The notes under the pieces are model-generated. The model was not told the DNA's origin and did not search any database. It worked only from the letters and a program-made list of their open reading frames with translations. Of a DNA stretch of 64,000 nt, positions 33,403 through 42,370 are shown piece by piece; the stretch's first letter is position 1, and each line of letters starts with the position of its first letter. The position numbers were made by a program, and so were the translations under genes. The DNA is from Rothia koreensis (lineage in GTDB: Bacteria > Actinomycetota > Actinomycetes > Actinomycetales > Micrococcaceae), in NCBI RefSeq assembly GCF_004136575.1, contig NZ_NOIQ01000013.1:1-64000 (forward strand), given 5' to 3'.

Positions 33403-36400
33403 TCAGCCGGCCCTGGGCCAATCCCGCGGTTCCTTGAGGGCCGACGGCGGGAAGGGCAGCGGCGTCTCCCCTTCGACCAACGCGGTCAGATCCCACGCCT
33501 GAATCGCCGTCAGCGAGATTCCGCGCGGGCCCGTGCGTCGAGTGGTTCCGTGGATCAGCATCATCGGGGTTCCGAACAGGTCCGGACCCGTGAGCTTCTG
33601 CGCTTCGTCGAAGAACGCGGTGTCCACGCACCCGGTGCCGTCGTCGAGGGAGATGAAGACCACGCGTTTGCCGTTCTTCATGGGCGGGGTCATGGTCGAA
33701 ACCCGCACGCCCGCGACCCACACGTCGGATTTGTTCCGCATTCTGATCAGGTCGGCCGCTCGCGTCAGTGGCCAGGTCCTGGTCCTCTCGCGATATCCGA
33801 CCATCAGGTGCGCGGAGACGTCCAGGGCCAGCAGGTCCAGCTCGGTGCGCACGGTCGATGTCACGTCGTCGGTGTCCCTGGCTTCGTACGGGGTTTCGAG
33901 GTGGGCGCCCAGGGGCAGGGAGAGCTGCACGGGCACGGCCTCGACCGCCCCGGGCCGGTCGGCGGCGTCGGGCGCCCCGGGAACGACGTCGTCACGTGAA
34001 CCGCCCTCGGAATCCACGACGACGCCGGCCCCACCCCCTTGCTGGCTGACGCCGCGGAAGACGTCAGTATCGAGGGCACCGACCGCCGCGAGCCGGTCGA
34101 GCGTCGGTGCGTGGGGTCGGGCGCGCGCCTTCAGGTCGGCCACCGAAACATAGGGCGCCCGGGCCGTGATCCTGTCGATCTCGGCCCGGCTGATTCCGGA
34201 CAGTTGGGTGAGTGGCAACCGGATTCCCCACTTCTCCACCGGGGCGCCATCCCCCGTTCGGTCGCCCCGGACACGACCGCTGCCGCGCTCGGTCACACGT
34301 TCGGATCCCCCGATGCGTTCCACCCGGTAGTGCCGGCCGGATCTGTTGACGTCCAGGGGCAGCAGCTCGATGCCCAGGCGCCTGGCCTCGGCCAGGATCA
34401 GTCGCTGTGGGTACATCCCGGGGTCGTGCTCGAGCAGTCCCGTCATGAAGTGCGCCGGGTAGTGGGTCTTGAGCCAGGCCGACTGGTAGGTCGGGATCGC
34501 GAAGGCGGCGCCGTGCGCCTTGCAGAAACCGAAGGATCCGAAGGCCGCGAGCGCCGTCCAGGTCTTGTCGATGATCTCTCGTGAGTACCCTTTGTGCGTG
34601 GCGTGGCGGCGAAAGTATTCTTCGACGTCGTCTTGGCCCGGGCCCCCTAGTTTCCTGCGGAATTCGTCCGAGGACGCGAGGCCGCATCCTGTCATGGTGC
34701 TGAAGACGTTGAGGATCTGCTCGTGGAAGACCATGACCCCGGAGGTTTCCTCCAGGTAGGGCACGAGGTCTTCTGCAATGTAGTTGGGGGTTGCGAAGCC
34801 GTGGCGGGATTCGAGGTACGGCCGGACCATGTCGGATTGCATGGGGCCCGGCCGGAAGAGCGAAATATCGATGATGAGGTCCCCCACGCTGGAGGGTTGC
34901 ATTTTTCCGATGAGTTCGCGCTGTCCCGGGGACTCGATCTGGAAGCATCCGAGGGTCTGGGTGGACTGGATGAGGTCGAAGGTTTTCTTGTCGCGGGTGT
35001 CGATGCTCTCGAGGTCGGGTTTGTGGCCTTCGGTGCGTTCGATTTCCTGGAGCGTGTATGCCATCGAGGACTGCATGCGGACCCCGAGGATGTCGAGTTT
35101 GAGCAGGCCCATGGGATCCATGTCGTGCTTGTCGAACTGGCTCATGGGCAGCCCCATGCCGGAAGGCTGCACCGGGGTGCGCCGCAGCAGCGAGGCGTTG
35201 GAGAGGATCACGCCGCACGGGTGCATCGACAGGTGACGCGGTAGGCGGTCGAGCCTTTCGGTGAGGTCGATGAGCAGGTTGACCTTGGGGTCTTCCTGGG
35301 CTTCCCGACGCAGTTCGGCGAGTTCGGGTTTGATCTCGAGGAGTTCGCGCAGCTCTCCGGCGGGGACGCGCCAGATGGTCTTGGCGATACGGTCCGTCTG
35401 CTCCGGGGTGAGGCCGATGGCCCGGGCGGCGTCCCTGACCGCTCCGCGGGCGCGGTAGCCGTTGTGCATGGACATGAGGCTGACCCGGTGGTCGCCGTAG
35501 TGGTCGAAGACGAGCCGGTAGATTTCGTGGCGTCGCGCAGATTCGACGTCGATGTCGATGTCCGGGAGGGTGGATCGCTGGTCCGAGAGGAACCGCTCGA
35601 AGACCAGCCCGTATTCGAGGGGGTCGACCACCGAGATGTTCAAGAGGTAGTTGACCAGGGAGGACACCCCGGACCCGCGTGCCGCGTGGCGGATTCCCAG
35701 GGATTCGATGAGCCCGGAGACGTGACCCACGGTCAGGAAGTAGGCGCAGAACCCGAGGTTCTCGATGGTGTTCAGTTCCCGGTCGAGACGCTCTCGAGGT
35801 GTCTCCCAGTCGCGGCGGGCCAGGCCGGGTCCGTGAACCGTCCGGTCTGCCTCCGTGCCGTATACGCGTTCGAGGGCGGCTTCGCAGCGGGCTCTGAGTT
35901 CGGCCGCTGGGGCGCGCGTGACTCCGGTCAAGTGTGCCTCGGGCACGGTGGGTGTCCCGTACCCCATGTCCGTGGCGGGGTCGATGGAGCACCTGTGGGC
36001 GAGCTCCGCGGTGAGGGTGATGAGTTCCGACGCCGTGACGCCGGCGTCCGCGGCCCGTGCGATCTCTGTTGCGATGGATCCCATGTCCTGAGGGGATTTG
36101 AGCCATCCTTGCCCATTGACCTGGTGGGGGCCTTCCCCGAGTGCGGTGAGGCCGCGAGCGGCGTCGAGGATGTCCGCGGTCACGGCCTGGTCCTCCGCGG
36201 CGTAACGGACGGCGTTGCTGACGACGGCGCCCACCCCGCAATCTGCCGCGATGCCGAGCATGCGTGCGGCGTGGGCTATGCTCCGGCGCTCTCCCGGCTT
36301 GGTCAGGTGGTTGACGAGGTTGACCCGCAGACGGTTCTCCCCCACGAGTTTGCGCCATGCCTTCAGGCTGGCCCGGGCCGAGCGGTATTTGTGGGCCGCC

Positions 36401-36855
36401 GCCAGTCTTCCGTAGTCGGATTCCGGGCCGAGCAGGACCGTGAAGTGGCCTTCGCCCATCGCGACGGCTCGGCCGAGATCGGCGGCCGTGATGCGGGGCC
36501 TGTCCCCCAGTCGTGCGGGCTCGGCGCGTTCTCTGCTCCGGTGCGCCCGGGTGATGAGCTGGCAGAGGTCCCCGTATCCGGCGCCGGCGTCATGGCCGTC
36601 GGCGAGCAGGACGACCCGCCCGATGATTTTCCGGTCGGAGGGGTCCGCGAGCGCGAGATCCACACCGAGAACGGGGGCGATGGAGCGTTCCATGCAGGCC
36701 CGGACGTGTTTGACGGCGCCGTAGAAGCCGTCCCGGTCGGTCACCCCGAGGTGGGTTGCCCCGTGCGCCACGGCGACGTCGGCGAGCTCGGAGGGTGCGG
36801 AGACGCCGTAGTGCGCACTGTAGGCGCTGTAGGTGACCAGGTGCGGAAACTTCAC
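33403..36855 (-). CDS. dnaE2: Error-prone DNA polymerase DnaE2
   Basis: C-family polymerase used for damage-induced translesion synthesis. It has 1150 residues: N-terminal PHP domain (GATHLGVTDRDGFYGAVKH), palm with ARGSGVSSLVNYLLNIS and the catalytic pair in LPDIDIDVESARRHEIY, a third acid in MGLLKLDILGVRMQSSM, the finger region, tandem helix-hairpin-helix (LSGISRAEIDRITARAPYV) and a C-terminal OB fold. Length and the DIDVES motif fit DnaE2 rather than the replicative DnaE1. The start is GTG 36855 without a ribosome-binding site; TTGACT at 36885-36890 and TTCGAT near 36862-36867, 17 bases apart, suggest a leaderless transcript under the LexA box. ImuA and ImuB are not beside it. Confidence 0.94.
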   Translation of the reverse strand: MKFPHLVTYSAYSAHYGVSAPSELADVAVAHGATHLGVTDRDGFYGAVKHVRACMERSIAPVLGVDLALADPSDRKIIGRVVLLADGHDAGAGYGDLCQLITRAHRSRERAEPARLGDRPRITAADLGRAVAMGEGHFTVLLGPESDYGRLAAAHKYRSARASLKAWRKLVGENRLRVNLVNHLTKPGERRSIAHAARMLGIAADCGVGAVVSNAVRYAAEDQAVTADILDAARGLTALGEGPHQVNGQGWLKSPQDMGSIATEIARAADAGVTASELITLTAELAHRCSIDPATDMGYGTPTVPEAHLTGVTRAPAAELRARCEAALERVYGTEADRTVHGPGLARRDWETPRERLDRELNTIENLGFCAYFLTVGHVSGLIESLGIRHAARGSGVSSLVNYLLNISVVDPLEYGLVFERFLSDQRSTLPDIDIDVESARRHEIYRLVFDHYGDHRVSLMSMHNGYRARGAVRDAARAIGLTPEQTDRIAKTIWRVPAGELRELLEIKPELAELRREAQEDPKVNLLIDLTERLDRLPRHLSMHPCGVILSNASLLRRTPVQPSGMGLPMSQFDKHDMDPMGLLKLDILGVRMQSSMAYTLQEIERTEGHKPDLESIDTRDKKTFDLIQSTQTLGCFQIESPGQRELIGKMQPSSVGDLIIDISLFRPGPMQSDMVRPYLESRHGFATPNYIAEDLVPYLEETSGVMVFHEQILNVFSTMTGCGLASSDEFRRKLGGPGQDDVEEYFRRHATHKGYSREIIDKTWTALAAFGSFGFCKAHGAAFAIPTYQSAWLKTHYPAHFMTGLLEHDPGMYPQRLILAEARRLGIELLPLDVNRSGRHYRVERIGGSERVTERGSGRVRGDRTGDGAPVEKWGIRLPLTQLSGISRAEIDRITARAPYVSVADLKARARPHAPTLDRLAAVGALDTDVFRGVSQQGGGAGVVVDSEGGSRDDVVPGAPDAADRPGAVEAVPVQLSLPLGAHLETPYEARDTDDVTSTVRTELDLLALDVSAHLMVGYRERTRTWPLTRAADLIRMRNKSDVWVAGVRVSTMTPPMKNGKRVVFISLDDGTGCVDTAFFDEAQKLTGPDLFGTPMMLIHGTTRRTGPRGISLTAIQAWDLTALVEGETPLPFPPSALKEPRDWPRAG

Positions 36856-36862
36856 GCCTTAA

Positions 36863-36878
36863 TCGAACATATATTCGA
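36863..36878. promoter_or_regulatory. LexA (SOS) box of dnaE2
   Basis: TCGAAC-ATAT-ATTCGA differs from the actinobacterial consensus TCGAAC-N4-GTTCGA at one position. On the minus strand it lies between a TTGACT -35 and the dnaE2 start, so LexA bound here would block transcription until DNA damage. Confidence 0.85.
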
Positions 36879-36952
36879 ATAATAAGTCAACGCGGGCGGG
36901 CGAGAGGCAACCGGGCGAGGCCCAGCCGGGTGGATGCGCGCGAAGAGTTTGC

Positions 36953-37897
36953 CTAGTGGGCGTCCCGTGCCGCGGACGCGACCCCGGGACCCCACCAGGA
37001 CTTGCCCTCGAAGTGCTCCACGGTTTCCGCTTCGGGGACGCACTCGTTGGTGATCTCTCCGATGCCCTCGATGCGGACGGTGACCTTGTGGCCGGCCTTG
37101 AGCCAGAAGCGGCGGGGCTTCTTGGACATTCCCACGCCGGCGGGCGTTCCGCAGGCGATCACGTCGCCGGGTTCCAGGGTCATGAAAGTGCTGAGGTAGG
37201 AGACGATCTGGGCCGGGGTGAAGATCATGTTGGCCGTGGTCCCGGACTGCATGACCTCGCCGTCCACGAGGCATTCGATGGCGAGCCCCTTCACGGGGTC
37301 CACCTGGTCCTTGGCGACGATGTGCGGACCGAGGGGCGTGCTGTGGTCCCAGTTCTTTCCCTGGAACCACTCGCTCGTGCGCCCTTGCCAGTCGCGGACC
37401 GAGATGTCGTTGAACACGGTGTATCCGGCGATGGCCTCCAGGGCTTCTTCCTCGTTGGCGCGCCGCACGGGCTTGCCGATCACCACGCAGAGCTCGGCCT
37501 CATAGTCGATCTTGGTCGATTCCGCCGGCATGGCGATGGGATCGTCCGGCCCCACGAGCGAGTTCGAGTACTTGGTGAAGATCGTGGGGTACTGGGGAAG
37601 CTCGGCACCGACCTCTTCCGCGTGATCGTGGTAATTCAGCCCCACACAGAGGATCTTTCCGGGCTCCAACGGCAGGACGTCCGTCGAGGAGCGCACGTGC
37701 GGCAAATTGCTGGTTCCGAGATTCGAGTAGAACTTCGCCCTCGCGGCGTCGTCCCCCTCCCGGAAGAGGCTGCTGTCCACCACGCTCGCCGGCCCGACCT
37801 CCGGCAGATAATAGCGATTGCCCGAGACTTCGACCCAGGTGTACAGACCGGTCTGCTGCTCGAACAGGCTCTCGACGTATGCGCGCCCCATTTTCAT
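36953..37897 (-). CDS. Fumarylacetoacetate hydrolase family protein
   Basis: A 314-residue enzyme of the FAH superfamily, which hydrolyses or hydrates beta-diketo acids such as fumarylpyruvate, oxaloacetate or 2-keto-pentenoates. The catalytic block is complete: LNYHDHAEE, the metal-binding glutamates in IDYEAELCVVIG, KNWDHSTPLGP, and the GTPAGVGM loop. The N-terminal 70 residues form the usual small extra domain. It sits between two SOS-controlled genes on the same strand, 38 bases after the DUF6504-like gene, so it might be co-transcribed with it, although its function has no known tie to DNA repair. Confidence 0.88.
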   Translation of the reverse strand: MKMGRAYVESLFEQQTGLYTWVEVSGNRYYLPEVGPASVVDSSLFREGDDAARAKFYSNLGTSNLPHVRSSTDVLPLEPGKILCVGLNYHDHAEEVGAELPQYPTIFTKYSNSLVGPDDPIAMPAESTKIDYEAELCVVIGKPVRRANEEEALEAIAGYTVFNDISVRDWQGRTSEWFQGKNWDHSTPLGPHIVAKDQVDPVKGLAIECLVDGEVMQSGTTANMIFTPAQIVSYLSTFMTLEPGDVIACGTPAGVGMSKKPRRFWLKAGHKVTVRIEGIGEITNECVPEAETVEHFEGKSWWGPGVASAARDAH

Positions 37898-37935
37898 TGC
37901 TCAACCACCTCACGTGACGGAAACTTCGTTTCAGG

Positions 37936-38250
37936 CTACAGGTTCTCCACCACGTCCCATCCCCCTGTTGCGCGGTCTCGCTCCAGATGAAGCGTCCGCA
38001 GTTCCCGATCCCGCACAGCGCCCCGACGTCGCCTGGCCCCCGCCGGAAGATCAACCGTCACCTGAACCTGCCACACCTCCCGGTCCACCAGGTACGGGCA
38101 CTGATCCTTCGGGGCACGGTCGACCTCGGTCCACCAGGCACGCCGCTCGTACCAGCGGACCGGGTCAGCCGCGACCCTGTAGTGGTGACCGTCCACCTCC
38201 ACGCGCAGGGGTTGCCCGGCCATCGTCGTCATCACCTGAGTATTGGGCAT
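37936..38250 (-). CDS. Small DUF6504-like protein under an SOS promoter
   Basis: A 104-residue protein from ATG 38250, with AGGAGG five bases upstream. The pattern V-V-GHHYRVAADPVRWYERRAWW (a W/Y-rich core) and the later VDREVWQVQVTV match my memory of the DUF6504 family, which is found beside or fused to ImuB in actinobacterial mutagenesis cassettes. A near-perfect LexA box lies 20-35 bases upstream, so expression should follow DNA damage. A role as a partner of the DnaE2 mutasome is inferred from this context only. An in-frame extension upstream runs into the repeat region and is rejected. Confidence 0.65.
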   Translation of the reverse strand: MPNTQVMTTMAGQPLRVEVDGHHYRVAADPVRWYERRAWWTEVDRAPKDQCPYLVDREVWQVQVTVDLPAGARRRRGAVRDRELRTLHLERDRATGGWDVVENL

Positions 38251-38268
38251 AGCGCCTCCTAGCTCTTC

Positions 38269-38286
38269 TTCGAATATATATTCGAA
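38269..38286. promoter_or_regulatory. LexA (SOS) box of the DUF6504-like gene
   Basis: The 18-bp perfect palindrome TTCGAATATATATTCGAA contains TCGAAT-N4-ATTCGA, two symmetric changes from the consensus. It overlaps a TATATT that could serve as the -10 on the minus strand and lies 19 bases from the start codon. Confidence 0.75.
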
Positions 38287-38389
38287 TCGTAGGAAGGGCG
38301 ACTGACAACTTAAGCGGATTTTGGGGAGGGCCAGCTCGCGGAGTGGAAGGACGCCGGGCCCGTCGAGGCAGGCCCCGACGACGACGTCG

Positions 38390-38870
38390 CTCGAGGTGGC
38401 AGTTCCGTGCGCTCCCCCATCGCGAGGTGGCTGCGGGGGTGGGGCGAGGTGGCAGTTTCGTGCAGGCCCCCCGGCTCGAAGTGGCAGTTCCGTGCAGACC
38501 CCGCCGCGAAGTGGCAACCTCGTGCAGAAGCCGTGACGAGGTGGCACTCACGTGCGAAATTGGGCCCATTTTTCGCACAAAGTTGCCACCTCGCCGAAGA
38601 AAACCCACGAAGTGGCGAATTTGTGCAGGACCCACCCCGAGGCGGCAGTTTTCTGCAGGCCCCCGGCTCGAGGCGGCAGTTCCGTGCAGGCCGCCCGGCT
38701 CGAAGTGGCAGTTTCGTGCAGACCCCGCCGCGAAGTGGCAACCTCGAGCAGAACCCGCGACGAGGTGGCACTCACGTGCGAAATTGGGCCCATTTTTCGC
38801 ACAAAGTTGCCACCTCACGGAAAAAACCGCACGAGATTGCCACCTCGCCGAAGAAGCCGCACGAAACTGC
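38390..38870. repeat. Cluster of GAGGTGGCA palindromes with a 224-bp-spaced duplication
   Basis: About fourteen GAGGTGGCA / GAAGTGGCA / GAGGCGGCA motifs lie here, roughly one every 30 bases. A segment of about 125 bases beginning CCGGCTCGAAGTGGCAG at 38471 is repeated almost exactly at 38695. Each copy ends in a nested palindrome: outer arms GAGGTGGCA and TGCCACCTC, inner arms TGCGAAA and TTTCGCA around GGGCCC. Open frames across it translate into repeated low-complexity peptides and are not genes. The tract fills the space between the SOS gene and the symporter operon. Confidence 0.85.
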
Positions 38871-38876
38871 CACCTC

Positions 38877-38916
38877 GACCGGTAGCTCGACCGGTAGCAC
38901 GACCGGTAGCGCGACC
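38877..38916. repeat. 12-bp tandem repeat
   Basis: Units of the form CGACCGGTAGCN occur at 38877, 38889, 38901 and, incompletely, 38913. The tract begins ten bases downstream of the symporter stop codon and abuts the larger palindrome cluster. Confidence 0.7.
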
Positions 38917-38925
38917 GGCCCCGCG

Positions 38926-40386
38926 CTACCGGCCCGAGCCCGCCATGGAACCCTCCGCGACAGGCCACTCCGCCGCAGGTCGACCGGACATCGACCGACG
39001 AACGATCTCCACGATCACGACCACCACGACGTTCGCGGCCAGTCCGATGATCCCTTCGCTGATCGCCCACGGGAGCGTCCACCAGAAGGTGTACCCGATC
39101 ACGATCGCCATTCCGACGAGGGCCCCGGCGAGAATCGACGACGCACCGACCTGCCTGCGGAACAACAGGGCCGCGGCGATCGCCGGGGCCAGCTGGTCCA
39201 GGCCGGAGAAGGTCAGCAGCAGGAGGTTCGCCAGCAGGTCCGGCATGGCGATCGACAGGAACAGTGCCAGCCCGGTCGCCACCACCACGGTGACCTGAGT
39301 GACCGTGAACTGGGCCTTCTCGGATCGGGCACGCGCCAGATTTCGGGAGACCAGGGTACTGATGGCGATGAGCAACGACGCCGAAGGCACCATCGCCGTC
39401 GCGATACCGGCCACCGCGGCAACCCCCATGAGCCAGTCGGGCAGAACACCGGAGGCGAGGTCCAGGAGAGCACTGTCCGGGTCGGCGCCGCTCCCCAACA
39501 CCACCAGAGCCACATAGCCCACGACCAGCGGCATCACGATCAAGGTGTTGTAGAACGGCAACCACAGGTAGTTGCGTCGAAGAACCGTGGAGTTGCGGGC
39601 GGACATGATCGGCGGCCAGTTGTGGGGCATCGTCGCGAAGGCGACCCCGATGGCGCTGATCGCCATGTTGGACAGGTACCACGGGATCCCGTACTCCGAT
39701 GTGCCACGGACCGAGAGCATCTCGGGCATCTTCTCCCGAATCACCTCGAAGGCGCTGGTGAATCCGCCCGTGTAGTGAATGGGCACCGAGATGCAGATGA
39801 CGAACAGCATCACGATCATCAGCACATCCTTGAAGTAAGCCGTCGTCGCGACTCCCCGAAGCCCCGCCCAGAGCACGAAGGCGACCACGAGGACGAACGC
39901 GATCACCATCGACCACGCCCCCATCGAGTGGTTTCCCGTGACCACCTGCACGATCAGCCCCAGCCCCGTGATCTGGAGCTGCAGATAGGGCAGCAGGAAG
40001 ACGACGCCGGCCAGCGCAACCAGGATCCCCACCGCGCGAGACGAATACGCGTCCTCCAGGAAATCCGCTTGCGTCAGATGGCCGCGAGCGCGCGCCATCC
40101 GCCAGATCCTGGGCGCCAGGAAGTAGAGAGCCAGGTAGCCGAGGGGAACGTAGGGCATCGAGTAGAACGACGCCGCCCCACCGGAAACGACCAACCCCGC
40201 GGTTCCGAGGAACGTGAAAGTCGTGAAGACCTCCCCGGCCTGGAGGAGCCACGTGGTCGCGACGCCGAATTTGTGACCACCCACGGTCCATTCGGCCAGG
40301 TCCAGGTCCGGTTTGCGCCTGCCGAGGAACCCGAGCAGACCGATGACGACGATGCCGCCCAAGGCGACCCATGCAATGACGCTCAT
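38926..40386 (-). CDS. Sodium:solute symporter family permease
   Basis: A 486-residue SSS-family secondary transporter with about thirteen hydrophobic segments. The first helix (MSVIAWVALGGIVVIGLLGF), the conserved region WTVGGHKFGVATTWLLQAGE with the following TFLGTAGLVVSGGAASFY, and GIPWYLSNMAISAIGVAFA are typical of SSS proteins related to the YhjB/PanF branch. The substrate cannot be read from the sequence, but the operon also encodes a DUF3311 accessory protein and an M20 amidohydrolase, so it probably imports the amide or peptide cleaved by that enzyme. Its ATG is coupled to the DUF3311 stop (ATGA). Confidence 0.88.
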   Translation of the reverse strand: MSVIAWVALGGIVVIGLLGFLGRRKPDLDLAEWTVGGHKFGVATTWLLQAGEVFTTFTFLGTAGLVVSGGAASFYSMPYVPLGYLALYFLAPRIWRMARARGHLTQADFLEDAYSSRAVGILVALAGVVFLLPYLQLQITGLGLIVQVVTGNHSMGAWSMVIAFVLVVAFVLWAGLRGVATTAYFKDVLMIVMLFVICISVPIHYTGGFTSAFEVIREKMPEMLSVRGTSEYGIPWYLSNMAISAIGVAFATMPHNWPPIMSARNSTVLRRNYLWLPFYNTLIVMPLVVGYVALVVLGSGADPDSALLDLASGVLPDWLMGVAAVAGIATAMVPSASLLIAISTLVSRNLARARSEKAQFTVTQVTVVVATGLALFLSIAMPDLLANLLLLTFSGLDQLAPAIAAALLFRRQVGASSILAGALVGMAIVIGYTFWWTLPWAISEGIIGLAANVVVVVIVEIVRRSMSGRPAAEWPVAEGSMAGSGR

Positions 40387-40700
40387 GACGCATTCCCCTG
40401 ATTCTTCCGTTCCTCGCCGAGGGCAATCGCCTCGCGGTCGAGGCGTTCCTCGTGGTCGGCGTCGGTGCGGGTGAATTCGACGATGGCCAGGACGAGGCTG
40501 ACCATCAGGCTTCCCGGGACACAGGTCCACCACATGATCGTCGGAATGCCCAGGAAAAGGTGTGGCCCGTTGAAGATCGGAAGCCACTGGAGAACGAAGG
40601 CGCAGACGAGAGGAGCCAGGCACACGACCCACCACAGGGTCCTGCGTGCCGTGGATGCTTTTCTCCGACCGTGCGGTGTGCTCGGCGCGGCGGTGCTCAT
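40383..40700 (-). CDS. DUF3311 small membrane protein, symporter accessory
   Basis: A 105-residue protein with two transmembrane helices (about 21-40 and 50-78) and a charged C-terminal tail. Small proteins of this DUF3311 type regularly precede SSS symporter genes, probably as an accessory subunit. It overlaps both neighbours by four bases, so hydrolase, DUF3311 and symporter are translationally coupled. Confidence 0.8.
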   Translation of the reverse strand: MSTAAPSTPHGRRKASTARRTLWWVVCLAPLVCAFVLQWLPIFNGPHLFLGIPTIMWWTCVPGSLMVSLVLAIVEFTRTDADHEERLDREAIALGEERKNQGNAS

Positions 40701-41905
40701 GATTCCGCCTTTCTCGATGCCATCAGGCGTTCCCGCTGGTCGGCGTCGGTGGCCATATCGATCGCCGTCCAGCAGAGGGCGATGCCCCCATCCGTTACAG
40801 CGCGATCGGCGTCCGGCCCCACGCAGTACTGGGCGAACTCGGGCTGGTGCGGGGTCGACCCCTGCCCGTCCACGAAGATGCTTGGATGGATCGCGGGAAT
40901 TTCCAAGGATACGTTCGCCATGTCGGTCGATCCCGCCTGCCGTTGACGTTGTTCGGCAGGCACGTCGGAGAAGGTTCTGCCCAGCGCCTCGGCGTTGCGT
41001 CGATAGGCAGCGACCATGGGCTCGTCGTTGCGGAATTCCGAGAAAGCTGGCCAGTCGTCCTTGATCTCGACGTCGCACCCCGTCGCCACGGCGCCCGCCT
41101 CGAAGCAGCGGATGAGTCTTTCCTTGACTCCGCCCGGGCCCTCGAGGTCGGCGATGGTATCGGCGCGGGCGTCGTAGAGCAGTGACGAGCTATGGGGCAC
41201 CACATTCGGCGCGTGCCCGGCCTCGGTGACAATGCCGTGCACGAGTTCCCCCGGCCGCAAGTGCTGACGCAGGAGGCCGATGGAGACTTGAGCGATCGTT
41301 GCCGCGTCGCCCGCGTTGATCCCTTCGAAAGGCGCCATGGCTGAGTGCGCGGGGCGCCCCGTGTAGCGAACCTCCAGGTCGACCACCGAACGGGTGAAAT
41401 GGGAGTCGTGCTCTTGGTCGCCGGGGTGGACCATCATCGCGGCATGGACGCCGTCGAACACCCCAGCGCGCAGCATGAAGATCTTTCCGCCACCGAATTC
41501 TTCGGCAGGGGTTCCGAAGACCTTGGCCGTGATGCCTGCTCGATCGGCGACCGAGGCAAGGGCCAGCCCCGCAAGCACTCCCGAGGCGGCGATGATGTTG
41601 TGACCGCAGGCGTGCCCGACTCCGGGGAGCGCATCGAGCTCGGCGCAGACACCGATCACCAGATCGCCCGATCCGTAGGAGGCGACGAAGGCCGTCTGCA
41701 TATCGGCCACGCCGGTCTCGACCTCGAACCCGTGTCTTCTCAGGACGTCGGTCGCTTTCCTGGAGGTCTCGATCTCCTCGAAAGCGGTTTCCGGTTCGGC
41801 GTGGATGCTGTGGCTCAGGGCCAAGACCTCTTCCGCCGCCCGACGTGCAGCCGCCTCGGCCGTTGCCTTGAGTTCACCGATTGCGTCCGTCTTCTGCGCT
41901 GCCAC
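40697..41905 (-). CDS. M20-family amidohydrolase (AbgB-like)
   Basis: A 402-residue metallopeptidase of the M20D group, which removes acyl or aminobenzoyl groups from amino acids. The metal ligands are visible in AELDALPGVGHACGHNIIA and in GTPAEEFGGGK; the lid domain follows with GRPAHSAMAPFEG. The mix of GHNII and EEFGGGK is closest to AbgB-type p-aminobenzoyl-glutamate hydrolases, but the natural substrate is open. The start is GTG 41905, following GGAGG; the frame is open 16 codons further. It heads the three-gene operon with DUF3311 and the symporter and is preceded by a gap of nearly 1.4 kb. Confidence 0.85.
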   Translation of the reverse strand: MAAQKTDAIGELKATAEAAARRAAEEVLALSHSIHAEPETAFEEIETSRKATDVLRRHGFEVETGVADMQTAFVASYGSGDLVIGVCAELDALPGVGHACGHNIIAASGVLAGLALASVADRAGITAKVFGTPAEEFGGGKIFMLRAGVFDGVHAAMMVHPGDQEHDSHFTRSVVDLEVRYTGRPAHSAMAPFEGINAGDAATIAQVSIGLLRQHLRPGELVHGIVTEAGHAPNVVPHSSSLLYDARADTIADLEGPGGVKERLIRCFEAGAVATGCDVEIKDDWPAFSEFRNDEPMVAAYRRNAEALGRTFSDVPAEQRQRQAGSTDMANVSLEIPAIHPSIFVDGQGSTPHQPEFAQYCVGPDADRAVTDGGIALCWTAIDMATDADQRERLMASRKAES

Positions 41906-42178
41906 TGCGCCTCCTCCGCCTCGTGATTTAGAACATAGTAACCCTAAGCTCACGGGGCGAGCTGCCGAAAACGCGTCTCAGCATGTGCCGATGCAGTGCG
42001 TCGAGGGAGGAACTGTATCGGCACCGGGGCGAGGAGGAGCGGCCCACCGCGGGGTCAGCGCGAGGAGAGGACCCCGGGTGCGACGTCATTTTTGGGTTGG
42101 GGCGGTGTCAGGGCCGACAGGCTCGATCGGCCGCCTGGCCGACGGTCGGATCCGCCTGGCCACACGGCAACACGGCCA

Positions 42179-42370
42179 GTTGGGTGGCAGTTACCCGTTT
42201 CGGTGCTGCTTCCCGGCCACCAGAGGACAAGATCCGGACGACGTTGGGTGGTGATTACCCGTTTCGGCGCTGCTTCCCGGCCATCAGAGGGCAAGATCCG
42301 GACGACGTTGGGTGGTGATTACCCGTTTCGGCGCTGCTTCCCGGCCACCAGAGGGCAAGATCCGGACCAC
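42179..42370. repeat. 64-bp tandem repeat, three units
   Basis: Units starting GTTGGGTGG at 42179, 42243 and 42307 are 64 bases long and differ at only a few positions; a fourth GTTGGGTGG at 42371 begins the palindromic element. A single diverged unit of the same type lies at 52139-52202, again directly before the palindromic element. Between 41906 and 42178 I see nothing beyond low-complexity GC-rich sequence. Confidence 0.85.

Noticed and set aside
34064-36358. 764-codon minus-strand frame inside dnaE2
   Set aside because: Arg/Pro-rich out-of-frame translation of dnaE2, whose own frame is intact over 1150 codons.
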